Below the pieces are notes generated by a model. That model was not told where the DNA came from and searched no databases. It was given only the letters and a program-made list of their open reading frames with translations. A stretch of DNA of 64,000 nucleotides, from NCBI RefSeq assembly GCF_013778325.1, contig NZ_JACEIB010000003.1, positions 62,001-126,000 of the forward strand, read 5' to 3'. The position numbers and the translations under genes are program-made. The DNA is from Sphingomonas chungangi. GTDB taxonomy: Bacteria > Pseudomonadota > Alphaproteobacteria > Sphingomonadales > Sphingomonadaceae. This document shows, piece by piece, positions 19,024-28,563 of this stretch. The number at the start of each line of letters is the position of its first letter. The stretch's first letter is position 1.

Positions 19024-19039
19024 TTGCAAGACAATCTCA
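19024..19039 (-). promoter_or_regulatory. Fur/Irr-like operator upstream of bfd
   Basis: On the minus strand this reads TGAGATTGTCTTGCAA, sharing 12 of 16 bases with the site before bfr. It sits 41 bases before the bfd start, in the 64-base gap after the DUF418 gene stop, where a bfd promoter would lie. Confidence 0.45.
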
Positions 19040-19047
19040 ATATCAGA

Positions 19048-20280
19048 TTAAGCGCGCGGACCGATCCGGCGCATCGGCTGGATTTCCCACCGTGCCAGCG
19101 ATCGCCACGCCCATTCGAGCGGCCCGTAGCGGAAGCGCGCGAGCCACCAAGGGCTCCACAGCAGCATCAGCGCCCAGACGGCGAAGACGACCGGATAGAG
19201 CGCGATGCGGTCGAGCCGGCCGAACAGGCCGAGGCCCCAGCCGTAGAAGATGCCAGTCATCAGCAGGCTGGTGCCGAGATAGTTGCTGAACGCCATGCGC
19301 CCTGCGGAGCACAGGCGGGGACGGTCCCGTGCCATCAGCCAAACCAGCGCGAATGCGGCTTCGGCCAGGCCGAGGATCGGGCGGAACGGCACGCCGCCCA
19401 GCGTCGCCGCAGCGAACGTGGCGAGCGTGTCGAAGCCGCTGTGGAAGTTGAGCCAGCAGAGCGCGATGGTCGGCGGCAGACCGATCGCGAAGCCGGTCGC
19501 CGCCCAGCGGAGATAGCGTCGCCTCTCCCACGCGCCCGTCAGGAAGCCGGAGCGCAGCCCGGCCATGCCGATCAGCATGAAGGCGAGCGTCTCCGGCCCG
19601 TCGAAGCCGATGAAGAAGGGGATGCCGGAGGGAAGGGCGGCGAGATTCTCCCGGACGATGCCGATCCACGGCCCGCGTATCCGCGCGATCTCGGCGGCGA
19701 CATCCTGCGGGCGGCCGACGCCGATCGCTTCCGAGAAGCCGCGCCACGCATCGATCGCCGCCGGCGTCGCGCCGGGAGCCAGCGCATCGTGGCGCATCGA
19801 CAGGAAATCCGCCACGAACATCCCCTCCGCCACCAGCTGCGCGAGCAGCAGCAGGATCGCGACGCGGATCAACTCGCGCGGCTCCAGCAGCACGAAGGGC
19901 AGGGCCAGCGTGCCGATCAGCGCGTAGTGGAGCAGGATGTCGCCCTGCCAGATCAGCACGGCATGGGCGACGCCGAACAGCGCCAGCGTCGCCATCCGCG
20001 CAAGATGCACCTGCGCGCCGTTGCGCCCGGCCGCCTCGGCACGCTGGACTACGATCATGGTCGAGGCGCCGAACAGGATCGAGAAGAGCGCGCGCATCTT
20101 CCCGTCCACAGCCACGAAGTTGACGGCCCAGATCGCCAGATCGGCGGGCGCGGTGCCGCCGCCCGCCAGCGGGTTGAAATAGGCGCCGGAGGGCAGGGCG
20201 AAGCCCGCGATGTTCATCAGCAGGATGCCCATCACGGCGAGGCCCCTGAGCCCGTCTATGCTGCCGTGGCGCGCGTTCAC
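19048..20280 (-). CDS. DUF418 family integral membrane protein
   Basis: A 410-residue protein with about nine or ten hydrophobic helices. The start region SIDGLRGLAVMGILLMNI and the late segment GRMAFSNYLGTSLL are the DUF418/YeiB signatures. The family is an inner-membrane group related to acyltransferase-3 folds, with no assigned substrate. I use the GTG at 20280; a TTG 12 codons upstream is possible. It is transcribed divergently from the hemerythrin gene; bfd and bfr follow on the same strand after a 64-base gap. Confidence 0.85.
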   Translation of the reverse strand: MNARHGSIDGLRGLAVMGILLMNIAGFALPSGAYFNPLAGGGTAPADLAIWAVNFVAVDGKMRALFSILFGASTMIVVQRAEAAGRNGAQVHLARMATLALFGVAHAVLIWQGDILLHYALIGTLALPFVLLEPRELIRVAILLLLAQLVAEGMFVADFLSMRHDALAPGATPAAIDAWRGFSEAIGVGRPQDVAAEIARIRGPWIGIVRENLAALPSGIPFFIGFDGPETLAFMLIGMAGLRSGFLTGAWERRRYLRWAATGFAIGLPPTIALCWLNFHSGFDTLATFAAATLGGVPFRPILGLAEAAFALVWLMARDRPRLCSAGRMAFSNYLGTSLLMTGIFYGWGLGLFGRLDRIALYPVVFAVWALMLLWSPWWLARFRYGPLEWAWRSLARWEIQPMRRIGPRA

Positions 20281-20325
20281 GCAGCATCGCCTGTCGGCTG
20301 CCGGGGCGTGCGTCAAGCCGCCCGG

Positions 20326-20350
20326 GGAACATGGCGGGCAGCAATCGGTT
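20326..20350 (+). promoter_or_regulatory. EcfG-type general-stress promoter candidate
   Basis: GGAAC (20326-20330), 16 bases, then GGTT (20347-20350). EcfG promoters of alphaproteobacteria read GGAAC-N16/17-CGTT, so one base differs in the -10 element. It lies 42 bases before the hemerythrin-domain gene start. Confidence 0.45.
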
Positions 20351-20391
20351 GAGTCGCCGAGCGAAACATCCCCGTTCCCAAGGAGTTTTCC

Positions 20392-21363
20392 ATGGCGACC
20401 GCCACCGACACGCCGACCAAGACAGCCGCAGCCAAGGTCAACGGCAGCAAAGCGCCGGCCCGTGCCCGCAAGGCGTCGGTGAAATCCGCCGCCAAGACCA
20501 CGACGGCGAAACCCGCGGCCAAGCGTGCCGCCCGCAAGCCCGCCGCGGCGAAGACGCCGGTGCCGCAAAGCACGGTCGACAAGGTCGCGGCGCGCGTCGT
20601 CGCGGCCGAGAAGGGCGCGGTGAGCATGGCGAGCGATGCCGCCCACTCGATCAAAGCGGCGGCCGGGCATGCGCTGGAGGCGGTGCACCTGCCCGAAGCG
20701 GCGACGAGCGTTGCCGCGACGGTCCGCGCTACGCAGTCCCGGCTGCGCAAGGCGATGACGCCCGCGAAGAAGCCGGCGGCGCGCAAGGCCACGACCGCGC
20801 GCAAGGCCGCCGCGAAGTCGAAGGTCGGCACCGGCACGGTGCTGGGCGTCGCGGCAGCCGGGCTGGCGGTGGGCATCGCCGCCAATCTCGGCCGCAAGGC
20901 GGCGGTGCAGGCGCCGAGCGTGATGGCCGGGGACTGGCTGGAGGCGCTCAAGGGCGAGCACAAGGCGGCGCTGGCGCTGCTCGACAAGCTGGCGAAATCC
21001 ACGCCCGAGCAGCCGGCCAAGCGCACCCTGCTGCTCACCCAGCTCAAGCACGCGCTCGGCAAGCATGCCTTCACCGAGGAGAATGTGATCTACCCGGCGC
21101 TGCGCGAGTGGGGCGACAAAGCCGATGCCGATGCGCTCAACCACGAGCAGGGCTATCAGAAACAGTATCTCTACGAGCTCGACAATATGGACAAGGCGGC
21201 GCCGGAATTCGCGCAGAAGGTCGCCGATTTCCGCGCCGACCTGAACGCCCATATCCGCGAGGAGGAGGACAAGATCTTCCCCAAGATCCACGCCGGTCTG
21301 GACGAGGCGAAGAACAAGGCGCTGACCGCGGCGGCCAACCGCGAGGGCTTCAAGCTGGCGTGA
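20392..21363 (+). CDS. Histone-H1-like/hemerythrin fusion protein
   Basis: A 323-residue protein with three parts. Residues 1-60 and 120-142 are Lys/Ala/Pro-rich, like histone H1 or PhaF-type tails, and likely bind DNA or polymer. Residues ~143-165 form a glycine-rich hydrophobic stretch (GTVLGVAAAGLAVGIAANLG). Residues ~180-310 are a hemerythrin fold with the ligand pattern LKGEHKAALALLD, HAFTEENVIYPAL, HEQGYQ and HIREEEDKIFP, which holds a di-iron site for oxygen or NO. AAGGAG precedes the ATG. The order of domains is unusual. Likely stress-induced from the upstream EcfG-like promoter. Confidence 0.85.
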   Translation: MATATDTPTKTAAAKVNGSKAPARARKASVKSAAKTTTAKPAAKRAARKPAAAKTPVPQSTVDKVAARVVAAEKGAVSMASDAAHSIKAAAGHALEAVHLPEAATSVAATVRATQSRLRKAMTPAKKPAARKATTARKAAAKSKVGTGTVLGVAAAGLAVGIAANLGRKAAVQAPSVMAGDWLEALKGEHKAALALLDKLAKSTPEQPAKRTLLLTQLKHALGKHAFTEENVIYPALREWGDKADADALNHEQGYQKQYLYELDNMDKAAPEFAQKVADFRADLNAHIREEEDKIFPKIHAGLDEAKNKALTAAANREGFKLA

Positions 21364-21404
21364 TCATCCTCCCCACGCTTCGCGCAGGGAGGAAGAATTT
21401 GTGC

Positions 21405-21433
21405 TTGACAGAGTGAACCAATTAGGATATAAG
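21405..21433 (+). promoter_or_regulatory. Strong sigma70-type promoter with no gene assigned
   Basis: A perfect TTGACA (21405-21410), a 17-base spacer and TATAAG (21428-21433), by far the best promoter in the window. It points rightwards into about 300 bases for which I can name no product. Confidence 0.75.
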
Positions 21434-21439
21434 TCGCCG

Positions 21440-21740
21440 CGTCCTTTGAACCCGTGGCGCACCGGGATCGAAGGGCGGAACCGGGTGGGCGTTCGCGCAT
21501 CGGCCCGGCGGCCGGCGCGGAGTCATCCGGTTGAAAGTCGATGCTTCGCACTCGAGTAACCAAGGGATCGGCGTTCTGACGGTCATGCCATCGTGCCAGC
21601 GACGGAAGGCCCAGTCGATCCATCGAAGCCTGGACGCGGCTTTTACCACCCGCACTCGCTTGCCCAAGCCGTCCAGCACCGGGTGCCGTTGGCGCGGACG
21701 CGCCGGCCGTATTCTCCCTTTGTCCTGATTTCGGAGTCGA
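21440..21740 (+). other. Transcribed region of unknown nature (RNA, leader or short ORF)
   Basis: This stretch follows the strong promoter and ends near a GC hairpin (GGCGC-GGAC-GCGCC) with CTCCCTTTG after it. It contains several possible stems (for example ACCCG...CGGGT near 21451-21485 and CCGG-CGG-CCGG near 21510). A 65-codon frame starting TTG at 21531 (KVDASHSSNQGIG...) stays open to 21728 but is compositionally odd for a protein and lacks a good ribosome site. It does not match tmRNA, RNase P RNA, SRP RNA or a tRNA by eye. Downstream no gene begins on this strand; purL is convergent. The best reading is a small RNA or a leader whose gene is missing. Confidence 0.4.
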
Positions 21741-21760
21741 GCTGTGTCCGGCGCTACTCT

Positions 21761-21862
21761 CCCCTCCCTGAAAGGGAGGGGGCAGGGGGTGGGTTCGCTT
21801 GGGGCAGGCGCATCCGAGATACGGAAAGCGACCCACCCCAACCCCTCCCTTTCAGGGAGGGG
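21761..21862. repeat. Composite GC-rich inverted repeat
   Basis: Two hairpins of the CCCCTCCCT...AGGGAGGGG family (21761-21781 and 21842-21862) bracket an arm pair GGGGGTGGGTTCGCTT / AAGCGACCCACCCC. The element ends eleven bases before the purL stop and lies between convergent transcription units, where it may also stop both. Relatives lie at 4.1, 15.95 and 24.09 kb. Confidence 0.7.
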
Positions 21863-21872
21863 CTTACGCAGA

Positions 21873-24047
<2,175 letters not shown>

Positions 24048-24121
24048 GCGCGCGCCGATAGCGCGAGAGGGGAGGGAAGGGAAGCGAATAGCCCCTCCCT
24101 TCCAGGGAGGGGGAAGAACAA

Positions 24122-24153
24122 AGAAAAAGGCCGGCGAGTTGCCCCGCCGGCCG
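24122..24153 (-). terminator. Terminator of the minus-strand lipoprotein gene
   Basis: Read on the minus strand: GGCCGGC, loop, GCCGGCC, then a T-tract of seven or eight interrupted by one C. It lies 24 bases after the lipoprotein stop and isolates it from purL, which is next on the strand. A separate CCCCTCCCTTCCAGGGAGGGG hairpin (24092-24113) follows. Confidence 0.85.
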
Positions 24154-24177
24154 GATGGATACGTCATTGCGCAAGCA

Positions 24178-24588
24178 TTACTCGCCGTCGCAGGCCTGCT
24201 TGTCCTTGCCCGGCATGGTGACGTCGACCGAGGCCGCGGTGGCGGTGCCCGACACGGTGTAGGCGCCGTCCGCAGTGGTCATCGGCTGGCCGGCCGCATC
24301 GGCCTTGGCAACGGTGGCGCGGGTGTTCGGCTTCGGATGGACGCCGACGCTCTTGCCGTCCGAATAGAAGTCCAGCGTGATCACGCTGTTGTCCTTGCAG
24401 CGAAAGGTCTTGGTCGCAACGATCGACGGCGGCAGCTCGACCGGCGCGGCATTGGCCACGGCGGTCTTCATGTCGTCCGAATCGTCCTGGGCCTGGATGA
24501 CCGTCGGCTTGGAGTTGCAGGCCGCGAGCGTGAGCAGCGGAACGAAGGCGAGCGCCACGAAGGCGCGGGTGCGGGAGGGGGTTCGCAT
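24178..24588 (-). CDS. Predicted lipoprotein, possibly MliC-like
   Basis: A 136-residue protein with a type II signal ending LTLAAC, so lipidated at about residue 24. A mature region of ~110 residues has [19 protein letters not shown] and a C-terminal KDKQACDG with two cysteines, loosely recalling the MliC lysozyme-inhibitor pattern (CxxG... C-terminal Cys). That resemblance is weak. It has its own terminator and lies head-to-head with cysK across a short gap. Confidence 0.7.
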   Translation of the reverse strand: MRTPSRTRAFVALAFVPLLTLAACNSKPTVIQAQDDSDDMKTAVANAAPVELPPSIVATKTFRCKDNSVITLDFYSDGKSVGVHPKPNTRATVAKADAAGQPMTTADGAYTVSGTATAASVDVTMPGKDKQACDGE

Positions 24589-24658
24589 AGCGGCTTCGCT
24601 GATTGCGCAGCGGAAAGGTTAACGTCAAGACCGGATATGCGGCATTGCGGCATTTTTT

Positions 24659-24670
24659 ATGTTACAACAT
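24659..24670. promoter_or_regulatory. Short palindrome in the cysK leader region
   Basis: ATGTT-AC-AACAT, a perfect 5-base-arm dyad inside an AT-rich patch (CATTTTTTATGTTACAACATTG) that stands out from the GC-rich surroundings. It lies 65 bases before the cysK start, between divergent genes. It could be a regulator site or part of a promoter; no consensus was recognised. Confidence 0.3.
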
Positions 24671-24734
24671 TGCAGCGCGTCCGGCTTCTCGGAAACAAAG
24701 CAAAGCTGCGTTGCGGGCTGTCCGGCCGCCGCCT

Positions 24735-25745
24735 ATGTCCGGCTCCATGACATCCAGCATCGCGCCCGGCGCGCTCGCGCTCATCGGCAACACCCCGCTC
24801 GTGCGGCTGTCCGCTCCATCGGAGGCGACGGGCTGCGAGATCCTTGCCAAGTGCGAATTCATGAACCCCGGCGGATCGGTGAAGGACCGGGCCGCGCTGT
24901 ATATCGTCGAGGATGCCGAGGAACGGGGACTGCTGAAGCCCGGCGGCACGATCGTCGAAGGCACGGCGGGCAATACCGGGATCGGCCTCGCGCTGGTCGC
25001 AAATGCCAAGGGCTACAAGACGATCATCGTCATCCCGGAAACGCAGAGCCAGGAGAAGAAGGACACGCTGCGCGCCTTGGGCGCCGAGCTGGTCGAGGTG
25101 CCGCCGACGGCCTATTCCAACCCCGCGCACTATGTGCACACGTCGCGCCGGATCGCTGAAGAAACCGATGGCGGCTTCTGGTCCAACCAGTTCGACAACA
25201 CTGCCAACCGCATGGCGCATATCCGCACCACCGCGCAGGAGATCTGGGCGCAGACAGATGGGCGGATCGACGGCTTCACCTGCGCGTGCGGCACCGGCGG
25301 CACGCTCGCGGGCACCGGGCTCGGCCTCAAAGAGCATGACGAGGCGGTGACGATCGCGCTCACCGATCCAGAAGGCGCCTCGCTTTACTCTTACTATCAG
25401 TGCGGCGAACTGGCGGCGGAGGGCAATTCGGTGGCCGAGGGCATCGGCCAGAGCCGCATCACCGCCAATCTCGACGGCGCTCCGATCGACGCGCAGTTCC
25501 GCATCTCGGACGAGGAGGGGCTGCACTGGGTGCACCAGCTGCTGGCCACGCAGGGGCTGCATGTCGGCCTGTCGTCCGGCATCAACGTCGCCGGCGCGGT
25601 GGCGCTGGCGAAGCAGCTCGGGCCGGGCAAAACGATCGTCACGATGCTGTGCGATTCGGGCATGCGCTATCTCTCGACGCTGTCCAATCCGCAGTGGCTG
25701 CGCGCCAAGGGCCTCGCCGTGCCGCCATGGCTGGAGCGCGGGTGA
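24735..25745 (+). CDS. cysK: Cysteine synthase A-type PLP enzyme
   Basis: Makes cysteine from O-acetylserine and sulfide. The 336-residue fold-type II PLP enzyme shows GNTPLVRL, the PLP lysine in NPGGSVKDRAA, the substrate loop EGTAGNTGIGLA and the phosphate-binding CGTGGTLAGTG. It ends with the CDSGMRYLSTLSNPQWL extension common in alphaproteobacterial CysK-like enzymes. Start choice is uncertain (ATG 24735 or 24747); neither has a strong ribosome site. Activity as a cystathionine-beta-synthase-like enzyme cannot be excluded. The next gene overlaps or nearly abuts it. Confidence 0.9.
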   Translation: MSGSMTSSIAPGALALIGNTPLVRLSAPSEATGCEILAKCEFMNPGGSVKDRAALYIVEDAEERGLLKPGGTIVEGTAGNTGIGLALVANAKGYKTIIVIPETQSQEKKDTLRALGAELVEVPPTAYSNPAHYVHTSRRIAEETDGGFWSNQFDNTANRMAHIRTTAQEIWAQTDGRIDGFTCACGTGGTLAGTGLGLKEHDEAVTIALTDPEGASLYSYYQCGELAAEGNSVAEGIGQSRITANLDGAPIDAQFRISDEEGLHWVHQLLATQGLHVGLSSGINVAGAVALAKQLGPGKTIVTMLCDSGMRYLSTLSNPQWLRAKGLAVPPWLERG

Positions 25746-25765
25746 CGGCTCCGCTACAAGGCGAC

Positions 25766-26134
25766 ATGGCCGACACGCAGGACCAGCCGCGCGAACATCG
25801 TGACCTGATGATGCAGCGCGTCCGCGTGGGCATCACCGGGCTGGCCGCCGTCTTCCTGTTGACGCTGCTGGCGGCATCCGTCTTTAGCTTCCTCGGGCAG
25901 GACGATCACACCACCAAACTGGCCAACGGGGCGATCGTCGGCAACGCGCAGATGCCGTCCGATCCGCCCAAGGAGCCGCTCGCCGAGCTCGGCGTCGCAC
26001 CCGGGGCCAACACGCCCAAGGCCACGGCCACGCCGGCCCCGCAGATGACGGGCAATCCGCCGATGCTGACGCTCAGCCCGCCGGCGCCGGTGCTCTCCAA
26101 CCAGTCCAACACCGCCGCGCCGGCGCAGCGTTAG
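25766..26134 (+). CDS. Small single-pass membrane protein of unknown function
   Basis: A 122-residue protein with a cytosolic N-terminus (DTQDQPREHRDLMMQRVRVG), one transmembrane helix (GLAAVFLLTLLAASVFSFLG, about residues 30-49), and a Pro/Ala-rich extracytoplasmic tail. The ATG at 25766 follows AAGGCGAC; a GTG at 25742 would overlap the cysK stop as GTGA. Probably co-transcribed with cysK. No family was recognised. Confidence 0.65.
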   Translation: MADTQDQPREHRDLMMQRVRVGITGLAAVFLLTLLAASVFSFLGQDDHTTKLANGAIVGNAQMPSDPPKEPLAELGVAPGANTPKATATPAPQMTGNPPMLTLSPPAPVLSNQSNTAAPAQR

Positions 26135-26145
26135 AGCCGCATCGT

Positions 26146-26168
26146 ACTCCGGCGAAGGCCGGAGTTTT
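26146..26168 (+). terminator. Terminator after the cysK transcription unit
   Basis: CTCCGGC-GAAG-GCCGGAG-type stem ending in TTTTGG, 11 bases after the stop of the small membrane protein. Short but GC-rich. Confidence 0.6.
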
Positions 26169-26308
26169 GGCAGCACGCGCATCGCTTCCTTTGCGACGCT
26201 CCGGCTTTCCGAAGCACGATGAGTCGCGTCGAGTCGGCCCGCTCATGTCCCTCCATCGATCCCACTGCCGCCCCTACCGGGCGAATGCGGTCGACTTCGC
26301 ACACATAG

Positions 26309-26317
26309 TTATCCACA
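26309..26317 (+). promoter_or_regulatory. Perfect DnaA box upstream of the dcw cluster
   Basis: TTATCCACA, an exact match to the strong DnaA box (TTATNCACA), in the 424-base intergenic region before mraZ. A single box is not an origin, but DnaA also acts as a transcription factor at division genes in Caulobacter. Confidence 0.5.
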
Positions 26318-26390
26318 GGCGCTTCCCAAGAACAAATCGGGAATTGCGCCCAATTGGCGCGGCATCGACTTCCATCTACGACCAAACTCT

Positions 26391-26457
26391 ACCCAAGAAA
26401 TACACAGCCAACCCATATTTACCCCATAGAGTGGTATTGAAACCCCAGCCTGACCCA
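26391..26457 (-). promoter_or_regulatory. Phased CCCA (TGGG) array upstream of mraZ, MraZ-box-like
   Basis: CCC triplets within ACCCA/ACCCCA motifs begin at 26392, 26412, 26422, 26443 and 26454, close to multiples of ten bases apart. E. coli MraZ represses its own operon by binding TGGGN repeats set ten bases apart. Here the motifs read TGGG(G)T on the minus strand, 100-170 bases before mraZ. The rest of the 26135-26558 gap holds one terminator and a DnaA box and no gene I can support. Confidence 0.45.
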
Positions 26458-26558
26458 TGATAGGTCCATGACCGTCCGCACGGGGGCCAGCGGGGAGCGA
26501 GGGTCTCGGGATTGCGGAAAGGCGGCGGAGGGACGCGCGTCGCCAAACGGGGCTAGGC

Positions 26559-27065
26559 TTGGCAGTTGGCCATATCTTTCAAGGCCATGCGCTGAACGCG
26601 GTGGACGCGAAGGGCCGGGTGTCGGTCCCTGCGTCCTTCCGCGCGCTCATCGAAGCCCGCGCCCTCGAAGCGCAGCGCAGCCCCGACAACACGCTCTGGA
26701 TCGGCGAGCATGAGCAGCGCCGCTGCCTCGCCGCGTTCGATTCCGTCGCTTCCACCGAACTCAACGAGCAGCTTGCCGCCAGCGTCGCGGATCTTCCCGC
26801 CGCCGAGCAGCGACTGGCGCTCGAAGAGGCGCGCGCCGACGCGTTCGACAGCCTGGAGGCCGTGAAGTTCGACGGGGCCGGGCGCATGGTGCTCTCCACC
26901 GCGCTGCGCAAGGCCGCCAAGATCACCGACCTCGCCTTCTTCCGGGGTGTCGGCTCGACCTTCCAGATCTGGAGCCCGGAACGGGCGCTGGAGCATCTCC
27001 CCGCCGGCTCGCGCATCCGCGACCGCCTGATCGAGCAGCTCGAGGAACGCGGGGTGACGCTGTGA
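26559..27065 (+). CDS. mraZ: Transcriptional regulator MraZ
   Basis: A 168-residue DNA-binding protein with two SpoVT/AbrB-like (swapped-hairpin) units that form a ring and repress the dcw operon in E. coli. The signature [16 protein letters not shown] opens the first unit and [14 protein letters not shown] the second. It probably starts with TTG (MAVGHIFQG). It is the first gene of the cluster, and its stop overlaps rsmH as GTGA. The upstream TGGG array is its likely operator. Confidence 0.95.
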   Translation: MAVGHIFQGHALNAVDAKGRVSVPASFRALIEARALEAQRSPDNTLWIGEHEQRRCLAAFDSVASTELNEQLAASVADLPAAEQRLALEEARADAFDSLEAVKFDGAGRMVLSTALRKAAKITDLAFFRGVGSTFQIWSPERALEHLPAGSRIRDRLIEQLEERGVTL

Positions 27066-28033
27066 GCGATGCGCCACACATCCCGGTGCTGCTCGAAGAG
27101 GTTCTGGCTGCGCTCGCGGTCAAGCCGGGTGAAACGCACGTCGACGGCACATTCGGCGCGGGCGGCTACACGCGCGCCATCCTCGCGGCGGGTGCTGCGA
27201 GGGTTTACGCCTTCGATCGCGATCCCGATGCCATCGCCGCCGGTCGTGCGCTGGAAGCGGCAAGCGACGGGCGCCTCGTGCTGGTAGCGGAGCGCTTCTC
27301 GCGCATGGGCGAGGCGCTCGCCGAACGGGGTGTGGAGGCCGTGGACGGCGTGACGCTCGATATCGGCGTCTCGTCGATGCAGCTCGATCAGGCGGAGCGC
27401 GGCTTCTCCTTCCAGGGCGACGGCCCGCTCGACATGCGGATGAGTCAGGAGGGCGAGAGCGCCGCCGACTTCGTCAACACCGCCGACGAATCGGCGATCG
27501 CCGACGTGCTCCATCATTATGGCGAGGAGCCGCGCGCCCGCCGCATCGCCCGCGCCATCGTCGCCGCGCGCCCGCTCAGCCGTACTGGGGAACTTGCCGA
27601 GGTCGTTCGCCGGGCGGTCGGCCATCATCCGGGCATGCCGAAGGACCCCGCGACCCGTACCTTTCAGGCGATCCGCATCCACCTCAACCGCGAGCTCGAC
27701 GAACTGGACGAGGGGCTGGCGGCCGCCGAGGCGCTGCTGAAGACCGGCGGTCGCCTTGCCGTGGTGAGCTTCCATTCGCTCGAGGACCGCATGGTGAAGC
27801 GCTTCCTCACCGCGCGTGGCAAGCCCGCGCCCGCCGGATCGCGCCATCGCCCGCAGGCCGGTGCGGCCCGCCCGCAGAGCTTCGACCATGTCTCGCGCGG
27901 TATCCGCGCCGGCGAGGCCGAGACCCGTCGCAATCCCCGTTCGCGTTCGGCGACGCTCCGCGCCGCCACCCGTACCGCCGCGTCCGCCTGGCCCCGCGAG
28001 GCCGCCCCTGTTGCCCAAGGATCCCGTCGATGA
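27062..28033 (+). CDS. rsmH: 16S rRNA (cytosine(1402)-N4)-methyltransferase
   Basis: RsmH (MraW) methylates C1402 of 16S rRNA in the decoding centre using SAM. The 323-residue protein begins [14 protein letters not shown], with the SAM motif [14 protein letters not shown] and the catalytic-side [18 protein letters not shown]. It ends with an Arg/Ala-rich tail (about residues 285-323) somewhat longer than usual. GTG start overlaps the mraZ stop and the end overlaps ftsL (ATGA). Confidence 0.97.
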   Translation: MSDAPHIPVLLEEVLAALAVKPGETHVDGTFGAGGYTRAILAAGAARVYAFDRDPDAIAAGRALEAASDGRLVLVAERFSRMGEALAERGVEAVDGVTLDIGVSSMQLDQAERGFSFQGDGPLDMRMSQEGESAADFVNTADESAIADVLHHYGEEPRARRIARAIVAARPLSRTGELAEVVRRAVGHHPGMPKDPATRTFQAIRIHLNRELDELDEGLAAAEALLKTGGRLAVVSFHSLEDRMVKRFLTARGKPAPAGSRHRPQAGAARPQSFDHVSRGIRAGEAETRRNPRSRSATLRAATRTAASAWPREAAPVAQGSRR

Positions 28034-28563
28034 CGATCGCCACCCGTTTCAAGACCGTCAGCTGGTCGGCCGTCGCCGGTGCGGCGGCGCTGGGCTGCTA
28101 CCTCGTCTCGCTGCAGGTGGCATCGGAGCGTGCCAAGGTGGTGGATACCGAGCATGCGCTGATCACCGCGCAGCAGGATATCCGGTCGCTCAACACCGAG
28201 CTCGGCACGCGGAGCCGACTGGTGCAGCTGGAGCGGTGGAACGCGGACGTCCTGTCGTTGACCGCGCCCAAGGCGGGCCAGTATCTGGCGGGAGAGATGC
28301 AGCTCGCCAGCCTGACCACCACCGCGCCCGCCGCGAATGCGGACGCGACGCCCGACGCAACCGGCCTCCAGGCGGCGCCGGCGGTGGCTGCGGTCGCCTA
28401 TCATAAGCTGGTCGACGCGCCGGCCACCAAGCTGGTCCACTCGGTGTCGCTCGATCTCGATGCCCCGGCCCAGCGGGCGACGCTGCAGCGTGCCAGCCTG
28501 ACGATCCCGGGCGACCAGGTGGTCGCCTATCTCGACCGGGGCGGGAAGTCGCCCCGGCCGTGA
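28030..28563 (+). CDS. ftsL: Cell division protein FtsL
   Basis: FtsL is a bitopic divisome scaffold that works with FtsB and FtsQ. The 177-residue protein has a short cytosolic N-terminus, a transmembrane helix at about residues 12-32 and a heptad-like region ([24 protein letters not shown]). The call relies on position between rsmH and ftsI and on this layout. The Ala/Thr-rich tail of ~100 residues is longer than E. coli FtsL and is alphaproteobacterial in style. ATGA and GTGA overlaps join it to its neighbours. Confidence 0.85.
   Translation: MTIATRFKTVSWSAVAGAAALGCYLVSLQVASERAKVVDTEHALITAQQDIRSLNTELGTRSRLVQLERWNADVLSLTAPKAGQYLAGEMQLASLTTTAPAANADATPDATGLQAAPAVAAVAYHKLVDAPATKLVHSVSLDLDAPAQRATLQRASLTIPGDQVVAYLDRGGKSPRP

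Noticed and set aside
21531-21728. 65-codon protein after the strong promoter
   Set aside because: Not accepted as a CDS: TTG start, weak ribosome site and odd composition. Kept only as an alternative in the finding.
26309-26317. Replication origin at the DnaA box
   Set aside because: A single box without AT-rich unwinding region or box cluster is not enough; treated as a regulatory site.
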